Assembly (NCBI GenBank): GCA_022009995.1
Contig: CP091734.1
Span: 1,426,001 to 1,490,000 of the forward strand
DNA length: 64,000 bases
Direction of reading: 5' to 3'
Source of the DNA: Clostridiales bacterium
GTDB taxonomy: Bacteria > Bacillota > Clostridia > Christensenellales > CAG-917
The notes below the pieces were generated by a model. The model worked only from the letters and a program-made list of their open reading frames with translations. It ran no database searches and had not been told where the DNA came from. The translations under genes were made by a program, and so were the position numbers. Shown one piece after another: positions 20,337 through 30,413 of this stretch. Numbering within the stretch: position 1 is the first letter of the stretch; every line of letters starts with the position of its first letter.

Positions 20337-20606
20337 TTATTCCTGCGCTTTATCTTCCGTTTCGTTATCGCCGTCTTTCTCGACGATGGAAACGGTGTAA
20401 AACTTGTGTTTGCCTTGTTTGCCGGACGCCGCTTTCACGATCGTGCGAATTGACTTTGCGATACGGCCTTGTTTTCCGATAACTTTTCCGATATCGTCTT
20501 TCGATGCGGAAATAACAATTTCGGTGGGCTTGTCATCGGCATACTCGACCGTGACGTCAGCGTCGCCGGTCAGCGTATCGACGATATATTTCACCAAATC
20601 TTTCAT
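20337..20606 (-). CDS. khpA: KH-domain RNA-binding protein KhpA (YlqC)
   Basis: An 89-residue single KH-domain protein with the RNA-binding loop GKQG in IGKVIGKQGRIAKSIRT. It partners KhpB in some Firmicutes and binds many small RNAs. It follows rpsP by 12 bases and precedes rimM by 3. The C-terminus is acidic. Confidence 0.93.
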   Translation of the reverse strand: MKDLVKYIVDTLTGDADVTVEYADDKPTEIVISASKDDIGKVIGKQGRIAKSIRTIVKAASGKQGKHKFYTVSIVEKDGDNETEDKAQE

Positions 20607-20618
20607 AATATAAGTTTA

Positions 20619-20867
20619 TTACTTTTCGATGATGCCGTTTGCCTTGAACAGGTTGCGAACGGTTTCAGTGGGTTGCGCGCCGTTGTTGAGCCATTTTTTC
20701 GCGATTTCGGCGTCGATGTTTACGAGAGCGGGTTCTTTCGTCGGATCATAGTAACCGATTTGTTCGATATACATTCCGTCACGTGCTTTTCTGCTGTCGG
20801 TAGCGACGATGCGATAAAAAGGTGCTTTCTTTGCGCCCATTCTGGTTAATCTGATTTTTACAGCCAT
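20619..20867 (-). CDS. rpsP: 30S ribosomal protein bS16
   Basis: An 82-residue ribosomal protein. The N-terminus VKIRLTRMGAKKAPFYRIV and the IGYYDP motif are diagnostic. A GGAGG precedes the ATG. It heads the rpsP-khpA-rimM-trmD-rbgA group, separated from ffh by about 90 bases that include a duplicated end of ffh. Confidence 0.96.
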   Translation of the reverse strand: MAVKIRLTRMGAKKAPFYRIVATDSRKARDGMYIEQIGYYDPTKEPALVNIDAEIAKKWLNNGAQPTETVRNLFKANGIIEK

Positions 20868-20931
20868 TGTTTAATCCTCCAATGTAAATTGTTATAAATT
20901 TTGATGTTTTATATAATACTTTTGATATTAT

Positions 20932-20980
20932 CCGATGTTAAAACGGGAATTCATGCCGATGTTAAAACGGGAATTTCATG
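20932..20980 (-). repeat. Tandem duplication of the 3' end of ffh
   Basis: A unit of 24 bases (20932-20955) is repeated as 25 bases (20956-20980) with one extra T. On the minus strand the first copy met encodes the final MKFPF and stop of Ffh; the second is a non-coding echo (EFPF stop). Confidence 0.8.
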
Positions 20981-22277
20981 CCGCGCATGCCGTTTTTCGA
21001 AACGCGACGCATCATTTCCTTGCTCATGTCGAATTGCTTCAACAGTTGGTTCACGTCCTGAATGGAAGTGCCGCTGCCCGCCGCGATTCTTTTGCGCCTG
21101 GACGCCTTGATAATGTCCGGATTGTTGCGTTCTTCCGGCGTCATCGAAAGGATGATTGCTTTCGTTTTAATGATTTTGCTTTCGTCGATATCGTCTTCGT
21201 TGACCTTTCCGCCAAGCCCCGGCACCATCGACATAAGTTTCCCGATGCCGCCCATCTTCTTCACACTTTCAAGCTGATTTAAATAATCTTGCAGAGTGAA
21301 AGAGTTGGTCTTCATCTTCTTTTGAAGTTTCAACGCTTCTTCTTCCGAAAACGCTTCCTGTGCCTTTTCGATAAGCGTCAGAACGTCGCCCATGCCAAGG
21401 ATTCGGCTTGCCATACGGTCGGGATAGAACGGCTCGATATCTTCCATCTTTTCGCCGCTGCCGACGAATTTTATGGGTTTGCCCGTCACCGCTTTTATCG
21501 AAAGCGCCGCGCCGCCGCGGGTATCGCCGTCGAGTTTCGTGATGATGACGCCCGTGATGTCGAGTTTTTGGTTGAAAGTTTCCGCAACGTTGACGGCGTC
21601 TTGTCCCGTCATACTATCGACGACAAGAAGAATTTCGTCGGGTTTTACTTCCGCTTTAATTTTTTGCAGTTCTTCCATCAACTGTTCGTCGATATGAAGT
21701 CGTCCCGCCGTGTCGATGATAAGAACGTCCGTGCCTTGCCTTTCGCCTCGTCCAAAGCGTCTTTCGCAATCTTTACGGGGTTGATTTGCCCTTCTTCAAA
21801 AACGGGAACGTTGACTTTCCCGCCGACGACCTGCAACTGCTTTATTGCCGCGGGACGATATACGTCGCACGCCGCAAGCATGACTTTTTTGTTTTGTTTT
21901 TTCAGCATCCCCGCAAGTTTTCCGCACATTGTGGTTTTGCCCGCGCCTTGAAGACCGCACATCATAACGATTGTCGGGGGTCTGTCCGCAACCGCAAGTT
22001 TGCTGTGCGTACTGCCCATAAGCGCGATAAGTTCGTCATTGACGATTTTTATAACTTGTTGCGTGCTGTTAAGACCTTTCAGGATATCTTCACCCGAGGC
22101 TTTTTCGGACACTCTGTTGATAAAATCCCTTACGACCTGAAAGTTTACGTCCGCTTCAAGCAGCGCGATTCGGATTTCACGCATTGCCTGCTTGATTTCA
22201 AGGTCGGTCAATTTGCCTTTTTCACGCATTTTCGAAAAAACGTGATTCAGTTTTTCCGACAAACTGTCGAATGCCAT
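20962..22277 (-). CDS. ffh: Signal recognition particle protein Ffh
   Basis: The SRP54 GTPase that binds signal sequences with 4.5S RNA. It has an N domain, a G domain with GLQGAGKTTMCGKLA and DTAGRLHIDEQL (split by an indel near 21690), TKLDGDTRGGAAL, and a methionine-rich M domain with GMGDVL and SGTSIQDVNQLLKQF. The start is ATG 22277 after GGAGGAG; the open frame to 22319 is not used. It is about 437 residues, normal for the family. Confidence 0.94.
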
Positions 22278-22278
22278 A

Positions 22279-22617
22279 TTACTCCTCCAAAAGCGCGACG
22301 GCGTCATCAAGACGCTCAATCGCAGCGTCGACGTTTCCCTTCTTCGCGTCTTCCTTTGCCGCGTTTATCGCGTCCAGAATGCAGGAAGACCTTTCGATAA
22401 GGCGAAGTTTTTTGTCGACGTCTTTCAGCGTTTTCACGCTTCTCACAAGCACGTCTCTTACAGCCTGTCGCGAAACGTCAAGGTCGGACGCGATTTCAAA
22501 CAATGAAATGTCGCAGTCGTAATACTGGCGCATAATCTCCGCCTGATGCGGCGTAAGCAGCGCGCCGTAAACCCTCAGTAGTTCGCTGACGTTAAGTTTT
22601 TCGTCGATATCAATCAT
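22279..22617 (-). CDS. ylxM: YlxM/p13 family DNA-binding protein
   Basis: A helix-turn-helix protein (112 residues) with the family core LLTPHQAEIMRQYYDCDISL and ASDLDVSRQAVRDVLVR. In streptococci and mycoplasmas it modulates Ffh-FtsY GTPase. It ends one base before the ffh start. It begins at ATG 22617 with no visible Shine-Dalgarno: a terminator-like hairpin and T-run occupy that place. Confidence 0.9.
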   Translation of the reverse strand: MIDIDEKLNVSELLRVYGALLTPHQAEIMRQYYDCDISLFEIASDLDVSRQAVRDVLVRSVKTLKDVDKKLRLIERSSCILDAINAAKEDAKKGNVDAAIERLDDAVALLEE

Positions 22618-22623
22618 AAAAAA

Positions 22624-22650
22624 CAACTGTAAAGGCTTTTACCTTTACAG
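22624..22650 (-). terminator. Terminator-like hairpin in the ylxM leader
   Basis: A perfect 9-bp stem (22642-22650 with 22627-22635), six-base loop, then TTGTTTTTT running into ATG 22617. It lies downstream of the ylxM promoter, so it can end ftsY transcripts and would also be the 5' end of the ylxM mRNA. Confidence 0.7.
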
Positions 22651-22652
22651 CC

Positions 22653-22680
22653 ATTATATCAAATATAATTATATTGTCAA
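22653..22680 (-). promoter_or_regulatory. Sigma-A promoter of ylxM-ffh
   Basis: Minus-strand -35 TTGACA (22675-22680), 16-base spacer, -10 TATAAT (22653-22658), directly after the ftsY stop. Confidence 0.8.
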
Positions 22681-22690
22681 TCGTTTATCG

Positions 22691-23588
22691 TCAGTTTTCA
22701 AAAATAGCGTCGACGAATTCTTCGGGATCGAACGGAAGAAGGTCGTCGATTTTTTCTCCGACGCCGACGAATACCACGGGAATTTCCTGTTCAGCGGAAA
22801 TCGCCATAACCACGCCGCCTTTTGCCGTGCCGTCGAGTTTCGTTAAGATTATGCCGTCGATGTCGATTGCTTCCGAGAAAATCTCAACCTGCGACAATGC
22901 GTTTTGTCCCGTCGTCGCGTCAAGCACGATATAGCTGCGATAATCGGCGTTCGGCAGTTCCCTGATGATGACCTTGTGGATTTTTTTGAGTTCGTCCATA
23001 AGGTTTTTCTTGTTATGAAGACGTCCTGCGGTATCGACGAGAATAACGTCGTCGCCCCTGGCTTTTGCCGACGAAATCGCGTCAAACACAACGCTTGCGG
23101 GGTCGCTGCCTTCCTTATGTTTGATAATTCTGACGTTCGCGCGATCCGCCCACACTTCAAGTTGATCGGACGCCGCCGCCCTGAACGTGTCCGCGGCAGC
23201 CACAACGACGCTTTCCCGATTGATTTGAAATAGTTTGCAAGTTTGCCGATTGCCGTCGTTTTTCCGACGCCGTTCACGCCTGCAAGCAAGATGACCAAAG
23301 GATAGTCATAGTCGGGAATGTCGTAGCTGATGCTGTCGACCATGATACGTTTTAAAAGATTTTTTGCCTTTTCGGTATCGGTGATTTTTTCGCGATAGAC
23401 CTCGTCCTTGAACTCGTCAAGAATCTGTTCGGTTGCGGTCACGCCCATATCGGCGGTGAGCATCGCTTCTTCAAGTTCCTCATAAAAGTCGTCGTCGAGA
23501 GCGCGTCCCGAAACGCCGCGAAAATCTTTTTGCCGATATTGTCTTTCGTCTTTTTAAGACCTTCTTTAAGTTTGCTGAAAAATCCCAT
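22691..23588 (-). CDS. ftsY: SRP receptor FtsY
   Basis: The SRP receptor GTPase, docking the ribosome-SRP complex at the membrane. It has GVNGVGKTTAIGKLA, AAADTFRAAASDQLEVW, DTAGRLHNKKNLMDEL and TKLDGTAKGGVV. The N-terminus is short (MGFFSKLKEGLKKTKDNIGK), without a long acidic A domain. Two frame breaks: near 23495 and near 23215. It starts five bases after the smc stop. Confidence 0.93.
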
Positions 23589-23592
23589 ATTA

Positions 23593-26500
23593 TCAGTTCT
23601 CCTTCGTTGCGTACTTCAACGCTTCGGACAAGTTGACCGACAAAAGCGTCGATACGCCGCGCTCTTCCATGGATACGCCGAAAATGTTGTCCGCGATTTC
23701 CATCGTCGGTTTTCTGTGCGAAATGATGATGAATTGGGTGCGTTCCGAAAAATGTTTCAGATACTTTGCAAGCAATCCTGCGTTCGCGTCGTCCAAAGCG
23801 GTGTCGATTTCGTCCAGCACGCAGAACGGCATCGGACGCATCTTGATAATCGCAAACAAGATAGCGATTGCGATAAGCGTTTGCTCGCCGCCCGAATAGG
23901 ACGAAATGTTGAGCATGCGTTTTCCCGGGGGTTGCGCGTAGATTTCGATGCCCGATTCCAGCGGATTTCCGTTGGGATTTTCCACGATTTCCAGTTTCGC
24001 GCGGCCACCGCCGAACAACGCCGTGAACGTTTCTTTGAAGTTTTCGTTGATTTCGTTGAAAGCGTCGGTGAATCTCGTCGTCATCTCGGTCGTCAGATCT
24101 TCGATGATTTTGATAAGGTCGGCTTTGCCTTTCGATGTCTTCGCATTGCGCCTTTTCGTTTTCAAAACGTTCCGACACTTCCTTATATTCTTCGATCGCG
24201 TGCGGGTTGACGTCGCCCAAAGCGTTAATCGACTTTTTCAGGCGGCTGATATTCTGTTGCGCGTCCTTGATTTCAAACTCTTCGTTCTTGAATTCAAGCG
24301 CGGTCTGATAAGTCAACTCGTACTCTTCCCAGATATGCTCGTGCAGATATTTGATTTCGTTGTTGGTTTGTTCCAACCTGTTTTCTTCCTTAAAGCGTTT
24401 TTCTTTAAGGTCGTTAATCGTTTTGTTGAGCGTATCGCGCTTGCCGTCGATAACGGAAATTTCCTCGTTCGTGGATGCTTTCGTCGCCTTGAACGCGTTG
24501 AGTTTCCCTTCGATATCCTCGATTTTTCTTCTGTCGTCTTCGCTTATAGCCTTGCGTTTGCCGGCGTCTTCGATCTGTTTCAGACTTGCGCGGTTGGTCG
24601 TGAGCGACGCGGATATATCGAGGAGCAAGTTGCTGATGCTCTGACATTCCTTTTTAAGTCGCGAAATGTCAAGGTCGGTCTGGTCGATATCGGTCTTGGT
24701 TTTCGTCACGTCAAGGCGCACCGACATAAGTTTGTCGTTAAGTTCCGCCTGCAACTTTTTGTTTTCGTCGGTAACGGATTTGGACTGCGCGTTTTCGGCG
24801 TCGGCGTTTTCGCGCTGAGCCTTGATGTCGCTTTCCATTTTGTCGGCAAGTTTCAACTTTTCTTCGGTGTCGCGGACGATGTCCGAAAGGCTTTGGATTT
24901 CATCGGCTTGCGCCTTGATTTCGCTTTCTGCCGACTGAATGCTTTCTTTGGATTTATTAAACTTTTCCTCGGTGACGGAAAGCTGAATTTTAAGCGCGGA
25001 GATTTCCGCCTCGGTGTCTTTTATCGTCTTTTCGGCAAGGACTTTTTCGCGTTCCGCCTCGTTGCACATTTGAACGATATTGTCAAAATCGCGGCGCGTT
25101 TTGTCCAAATTCGCCTTAATTTCGGCGATTTCGCGGTCTTTTGCCAAAATATTTGCAACGTCGGGTTTCCTGCTGCCGCCCGTAATCGCACCGTGCGCGG
25201 CGATAAAGTCGCCGTCAAGCGTCACTATCTTGAATGTATAGCGATACATCTTGGAAATGCCGATTGCGGTGTCAAGGTTGTTCACGACAAGCGTGTTTCC
25301 GAGCATGCCGCGGATAACCCCTTCGAACCTGCTTTCGTATTCGATAAGGTCGGCGGCAAAACCTATGACGCCGTGTTCTTTCAGCACGCGCATCTGGTCG
25401 GCGTCGGGTTTTCTGCCCCTGATGACGTTTATGGGCTGGAAAGTAACCTGTCCGTAACCCTTGCGTTTCAAGAAGTCGATGATATATTTTGCGTCTTCTT
25501 CGTCGTTCGTGACGATATTACGCAACCCGTTGCCGAAAGCGACGTCCATTGCGACTTCCATGCCCTCGGGCGTTCTGATGATTTCCGCAACAAGCCCCTG
25601 CGACCTTCTTTTAAGTTCCGGATTGACCTTCATATCCGACATAAGAAGTTGAATCGCGCGGCCGAAACTGTCGTAACTTTCTTTCGCCTGCACCGCAAGC
25701 ATATGCTTTGTTTCAAGCGCGGTGATGCGGTTTGTGAATTTATTTTTGTCTTCGTTGAAACTTTTGAGGGTTTCGACGTTGTCAAAATACGCGTTGTTTG
25801 CCTCGTTAAGCGTCATATCCAGCGACGCGATTTTGTTTTTCGCGACGGTGATATTGCCTTCAAGCACGGAATTTGCGACGTATTCTTCGTCAAGCGACGC
25901 CTTTTTGTCTTTTAACGTGCCTTTCAAAAATTCAAGGCGTTTCGCGCTCATATCGCGCTCTGCGATGTATTTTCCGAGGTTCGCCTTGATATTTCCCAGT
26001 TCTTCCGCGGTAAGCACAAGGTTTCTTTGCGAGATTTCCCTTGCTCTCTCGTCGTCGGAAAGTTTTTCGGTGACGGCGTTGTACTTTTCGGTAACGTCTT
26101 TGAGTTCCGCCTCCAACTTTTCAAGAGAGCCGGTTTTTACTTCCTTTTCGGTGACTTTATCGACAAGTTCCTTGGACTTCCCGTCAAGTTCTTCCTTTTT
26201 GATTTCTTCTTCCTGTTCCAGACGTTTGATTTCGTTGCTGACGGACAAGGCGCGCTCCGCGTACAACTTACTTTCGCCCTCGGCAGTCGCAAGCCCGACG
26301 TTAAGTTTAATAAGTTCCTCGTTCAGAACCGAAATTTCTTCGTCGATTTTTGCGATAATATCCTTATATTTCTCGTAATTAGTCTCGTTTTCCTGATATT
26401 CCTGTTCAAACTTCACGGTGTCCAGAATGATTTTTTGGAGTTTTTCCGTGATGGCGTCGACAACGGACTTGTTGTTTTCGTAACGATAAATAAAGTAATT

Positions 26501-27181
26501 GATTTCGGCGTCTTTAAGTTCCTGATAAAGAGCGTTGTACTTTTCGGTCGCGCGGGCTTGCTTTGCCAGCGGTTCAAGCCGAAGTTCCAGTTCGTGCAAA
26601 ATGTCTTTTACGCGCGCAAGGCTTTCGTTGGCGCGGTCGAGCTTTCTTTCGGTCTCGTCCTTTTGCGCCTTGAAGTTGGCAATGCCCGCGGCTTCTTCAA
26701 AGATACTGCGTCTGTCGATGGGTTTCGCCTGAATAATCTGCGCGACGCGACCTTGCCCGACGATGCTGTAACCTTCGCGGCCGATACCGGTGTCGTGCAA
26801 AAGCGTAATGACGTCTTTAAGGCGGCATTTCTGCTTGTTGATAAAGTATTCGCCGACGCCGCTTCTGTCGATTTTTCGTCCTAAAACCACGTCGTCCGAC
26901 TCGATCGGGAAAATGCGGTTTTTGTTGTCGAAATACAAGTTGACTTCGGCGTACGACAATGAACGGCGCGCTTCCGTACCCTTAAAAATAACGTCGGTCA
27001 TCGACTTTCCGCGCATCGCCGATGGGCGTTGATCGCCAAGAACCCATTTTACCGCTTCCGCAACGTTGGATTTGCCGCAGCCGTTCGGTCCGACGATGAC
27101 GGTGATACCGTCCTGAAAAGTAATTTCCGTCTTGTCTGCAAAGGATTTGAACCCCTGCAATTCCATTTTTTGAAAACTCAC
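23593..27181 (-). CDS. smc: Chromosome partition protein SMC
   Basis: About 1,195 residues, the normal length for bacterial SMC. The Walker A is GPNGCGKSNVAEAV near residue 32; two long coiled coils flank a hinge (about 510-670: QGLVAEIIRTPEGME, ITGGSRKPDV), and the C-terminal head has SYSGGEQTLIAIAILFAI and VLDEIDTALDDANAG. One frame break near 24150 separates the head from the rest. It starts at GTG 27181, 7 bases after AGGAG. It works with ScpAB, encoded 16 kb away. Confidence 0.95.
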
Positions 27182-27185
27182 AAAA

Positions 27186-27238
27186 AATCTCCTATATCTT
27201 GTGATACCTGATTATTATAACACAAAATATAGGAGATT
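27186..27238 (-). promoter_or_regulatory. Inverted repeat enclosing the smc ribosome-binding site
   Basis: Perfect 12-bp arms ATATAGGAGATT and its complement (27186-27197 and 27227-27238) surround a 29-base loop. The smc-proximal arm contains the AGGAG Shine-Dalgarno, and the loop contains a TATAAT hexamer on the minus strand. Transcripts reading through from rnc would have the ribosome site paired. Confidence 0.65.
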
Positions 27239-27263
27239 GAAAAAGTAATTTAAGTCTCTTAAG

Positions 27264-27962
27264 TTATTTATTCGTTATCAATTTTTTGTACGCGACTTTC
27301 GCCGCCATTTGCTGGGCTTCTTTTTTGCTGCCGCCCGCGCCTTTGCCCATTTCTTCGCCGTCGATATAGACGATAAATTCAAACTTTTGTTTTTGCAGCG
27401 CGCTTTCGTCGTTCAGTGCGTCTTCGTATCTTACGGCAAGCGAGTGTTTCCCTGCAAACTCGTTGAGCATCGACTTATAATCGTAAAAATTATTGTTGTT
27501 GCATTCGCTAAGCCTGATTTTCGGTTCCAGAAATTTCAGAATGAAATTTTTCGCGTTTTTGATGCCGCCGTCGAGGTAAATGCTGCCGACAATCGACTCA
27601 AACAAGTCGCCCATCACCGACGAATTGCGGTTTATGCCCATTTTCGTCTCGGATTCGCCCATAATCAGAAACTCGTTAAGTCCGGTCTTTTTTATGGTTT
27701 CGGCAAGGGGTTTTTCGCTGACGATTGCCGCGCGCATACGGGTGAGTTGTCCCTCGTCAAACGACGGGTGTCGTTTCATCAACGCCTCGGCAATGACGAA
27801 CGAAAGTATGCTGTCGCCCAAAAATTCAAGATTCTGATATGAACGTTTTGTACCCTTTTTTACGCCGCTATTGTGCGTAAAAGCGCGAATTAACAGGTTT
27901 TTGTCCTTAAATTTGTATCCGATGATGTCTTCGACTTCCGAAAAACTTTCAAGCATTTTCAA
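27264..27962 (-). CDS. rnc: Ribonuclease III
   Basis: A 232-residue double-stranded RNA endonuclease. The signature NLEFLGDSILSFVIAE contains the catalytic acidic residues; GDLFESIVGSIYLDGG is the second acidic cluster; and a C-terminal dsRNA-binding domain ends with GSKKEAQQMAAKVA. Intact. It overlaps the plsX end by 14 bases, with no acpP between them. Confidence 0.96.
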   Translation of the reverse strand: MKMLESFSEVEDIIGYKFKDKNLLIRAFTHNSGVKKGTKRSYQNLEFLGDSILSFVIAEALMKRHPSFDEGQLTRMRAAIVSEKPLAETIKKTGLNEFLIMGESETKMGINRNSSVMGDLFESIVGSIYLDGGIKNAKNFILKFLEPKIRLSECNNNNFYDYKSMLNEFAGKHSLAVRYEDALNDESALQKQKFEFIVYIDGEEMGKGAGGSKKEAQQMAAKVAYKKLITNK

Positions 27963-28961
27963 CCTCGTAATCGGAAAGCGCGTCCCTTATCGCGCCGGTA
28001 ATATCGCGCCGCGCAAGGTTTGCAGCCTGCAACAGCCCGACCGTAACCGAGCGAGCCTTGGAGCTTCCGTGGATTTTCACAACGACTTTATTTGCGCCCA
28101 GAAATACCGCGCCGCCCTTTTCGTTGACGTCCATAGTATGTTTCAGTTTTCTGAGTGCGGGTTTCAATAAAAGCGCGCCGATTTTCGCACGGAGTCCGCC
28201 GGCGTTAATATTGTCTTTCAGCATTTTGAAAATGGAAAGTCCCGCGCCTTCCAGACTTTTTAATGCGATATTTCCGTTGAAACCGTCCGCAACGACGACG
28301 TCGTATTTGCCGGAAATAATATCCCGCGCTTCCATATTGCCAAGAAAGTTCAGTTTGCTTTCTTTAAGCAACAAAAACGCCTCGTGATTGAGTTCCGAAC
28401 CTTTTTTGTCTTCCGTGCCGTTTGACAAAAGCGCGACTCTTGCATCGTTTTTTCCCGTCGTGATTTTGTAATACGCGTCCGCCATAATCGCAAAATGCAA
28501 AAGGTTTTGCGGCTTGCAGTCTACGTTCGCGCCGCAATCGCACAGCACCACGCCTTCGTTATTGCCGTCGACAGTCGGAAGCAACGCCGCCATTGCGGGA
28601 CGGGATATCCCTTTGATTCTTCCGATTTCAGAAACGCGCCGGTAAGCAACGCGCCCGTCGAGCCTGCCGACACGATGCCGCCGATATCGTCGCGGTTTTT
28701 CAGCGCGTCAAAGGCTTTCACCATACTGCTTTCGGTTTTTTTGCGGATTGCGTCGGTGGGACGTCGTCGTTCGTAACGACGTCTTGTGCGTCGATGATTT
28801 CGATGCGGTCGGAATTTCTCGTGACAAGCGTTTTCAGAACGTCTTCCTTTCCCGTAAGCACGAGAGTAAGGTCAGAGTCGTTGTCAAGTGCGTCAAGCGC
28901 GCCTTTTACTATTTCTTCCGGGGCATTGTCGCCGCCGTAACAATCAAGTACGATTTGTCAT
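27949..28961 (-). CDS. plsX: Phosphate acyltransferase PlsX
   Basis: Makes acyl-phosphate from acyl-ACP for phospholipid synthesis. The N-terminus IVLDCYGGDNAPEEIVKGA, the middle GGIVSAGSTGALLTGA and the C-terminal VVADGFNGNIALKSLEG are family landmarks. At least three indels (near 28945, 28758 and 28605) break the frame; joining them gives the usual 330-odd residues. ATG 28961 becomes in-frame if one extra A is removed. Confidence 0.9.
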
Positions 28962-28998
28962 AAATACCCTTGTTTTTCTTAATTTATCAATTAAAAAC

Positions 28999-29027
28999 AG
29001 TATATCATATTCAAAATGCGTAAGCAA
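28999..29027 (-). promoter_or_regulatory. Promoter of plsX-rnc
   Basis: Minus-strand -35 TTGCTT (29022-29027), 17-base spacer, -10 TATACT (28999-29004), about 40 bases upstream of the plsX ATG. Confidence 0.65.
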
Positions 29028-29093
29028 GCGATTTATTATATGCAAGACCTTCGCGTGCGTTTACGACGTTTTTCGACAATATTCGTTTTTCCG

Positions 29094-29122
29094 GTAAAAA
29101 AATAACCCTGCATATGCAGGGT
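29094..29122 (-). terminator. Terminator of the infC-rpmI-rplT operon
   Basis: An 18-base perfect palindrome (29105-29122) is followed on the minus strand by TATTTTTTT, 15 bases after the rplT stop. Confidence 0.88.
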
Positions 29123-29137
29123 CGTTTTTGTTTTTAA

Positions 29138-29494
29138 TTAAGCGTTCAATGCTGCTTTCGCTTTTTCGCAAAGAGCGGTGAAAGCGGGCGCGTCGTTGAC
29201 GGCGATGTCTGCAAGAACCTTGCGGTTAAGGTCGATACCTGCGACTTTCAAGCCGTGAATGAGCGTGCTGTAAGACATATCGTTCATACGAGCGGCTGCA
29301 TTGATACGAGCAATCCAAAGTTTGCGGAAATCGCGTTTTTTGGCTTTACGTCCGACGTAAGCGTAGTTTTGCGATTTCATAACAGCCTGGCGAGCTACGC
29401 GGTAAAGTTTGGACTTGCCGCCCCAGTAGCCTTTGGCTTGTTTCAAGATTTTTCTGCGTTTTTTAACGGCGTTGACGCCTCTTTTAATTCTCAT
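29138..29494 (-). CDS. rplT: 50S ribosomal protein bL20
   Basis: A 118-residue ribosomal protein with the N-terminal RIKRGVNAVKKRRKILKQAK and AKKRDFRKLWIARINAA. Besides its structural role, bL20 represses its own operon by binding the mRNA leader in several bacteria. Intact; last gene of infC-rpmI-rplT. Confidence 0.96.
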   Translation of the reverse strand: MRIKRGVNAVKKRRKILKQAKGYWGGKSKLYRVARQAVMKSQNYAYVGRKAKKRDFRKLWIARINAAARMNDMSYSTLIHGLKVAGIDLNRKVLADIAVNDAPAFTALCEKAKAALNA

Positions 29495-29510
29495 ATTCTA
29501 TACCTCCGAC

Positions 29511-29704
29511 TTAGTACGGCAATTGACGTTTGATGTTGTTGGCGACTTGTCCTTCAAGGTAGTAACCTTTTCTCAAATTGCGCTTTCTTTTGGTGCTTTT
29601 CTTTGTTAAGATGTGCCTTCTGCCCATTTTGCTGCTTTTAACCTTACCGGATTTGGTAACGGTAAAACGCTTGGCGACAGTAGTTCTGGTTTTTGTTTAG
29701 GCAT
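29511..29704 (-). CDS. rpmI: 50S ribosomal protein bL35
   Basis: A 64-residue basic ribosomal protein, read after restoring one A in codon 4: MPKTKTRTTVAKRF, GRRHILTKKSTKRKRNLR and the end KRQLPY. Without the correction it is a nonsense frame, so automatic annotation would miss it. ATG 29704 follows GGAGG. It lies between infC and rplT, as in nearly all bacteria. Confidence 0.93.
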
Positions 29705-29735
29705 ATTTCTGTCCTCCAATGATTATATAAAGTTA

Positions 29736-30263
29736 TTACTTTTTGTTGTTGACGGGACTTATCGTCGTGGAGATGATACGTCCTTCGAGTTTGGCGGGTT
29801 TATCCACCTTGTAACTGCCTTCTTCCAGCATTTGCAGGAATTCGGAAACGACTTCGAAAGCGAGGTCGGAATGTTGCATTTGTCTGCCTTTTAAGCGCAA
29901 AGCGATTTTGATTTTGTTGCCTTTTGACAAAAACTTTGCGGTCTGGTTGGCTTTCGTTTTCATATCCCCAACGTCGATTGTCGCCGAAAGTTGAATTTCT
30001 TTAAGTTCGACAACGCTTTGTTTTTTGCTGTCCTCTTTTTCGCGCTTTTTCTGGTCGAAAAGATATTTTCCGTAATCGATAATTTTGCACACGGGCGGAA
30101 CGGCAGTCGGTGAAATTTTCACAAGGTCAAGACCTTGGTCGGCTGCGAGTTCAAGAGCGCTTCTGCTGGACATAATGCCAAGCATCTCGCCGTTTGAGCC
30201 GATAACCCTGATTTCAGGATCGCGGATTTGCTCGTTAATTTGCGTGGATTTATCCGGTTTTAT
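29736..30263 (-). CDS. infC: Translation initiation factor IF-3, AUA start
   Basis: Binds the 30S subunit and checks start-codon pairing. Landmarks: INEQIRDPEIRVIG, GIMSSRSALELAADQGLDLV, PPVCKIIDYGKYLFDQ. The reading frame of the conserved N-terminus has no ATG, GTG or TTG after the previous in-frame region; an ATA at 30261-30263 stands 8 bases after AGGAGG and gives 175 residues, the usual length. Rare AUU-type starts are how infC regulates itself, so AUA here is credible. The ATG at 30185 would remove conserved residues. Confidence 0.88.
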   Translation of the reverse strand: MKPDKSTQINEQIRDPEIRVIGSNGEMLGIMSSRSALELAADQGLDLVKISPTAVPPVCKIIDYGKYLFDQKKREKEDSKKQSVVELKEIQLSATIDVGDMKTKANQTAKFLSKGNKIKIALRLKGRQMQHSDLAFEVVSEFLQMLEEGSYKVDKPAKLEGRIISTTISPVNNKK

Positions 30264-30299
30264 AAAATTATCCTCCTTGCGCCAAGCGCATTATAATGC

Positions 30300-30334
30300 A
30301 AAAAAAGGTAGTTTCCGCAAACAGAAACTACCCT
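30300..30334 (-). terminator. Attenuator-type terminator in the infC leader
   Basis: A 9-bp perfect stem GGTAGTTTC/GAAACTACC (30324-30332 with 30307-30315) followed by T6-T7 on the minus strand lies between the promoter and infC. Downstream is a small TGCGC-ttg-GCGCA hairpin just before AGGAGG. The layout suggests control by premature termination. Confidence 0.8.
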
Positions 30335-30413
30335 TACAAAAGATTGACTTTTTAGTAAGAACCGGTGAGCCTGATTGCTGTCGGTGAGAAAGGTAATTTC
30401 TACTTGCGGACTA

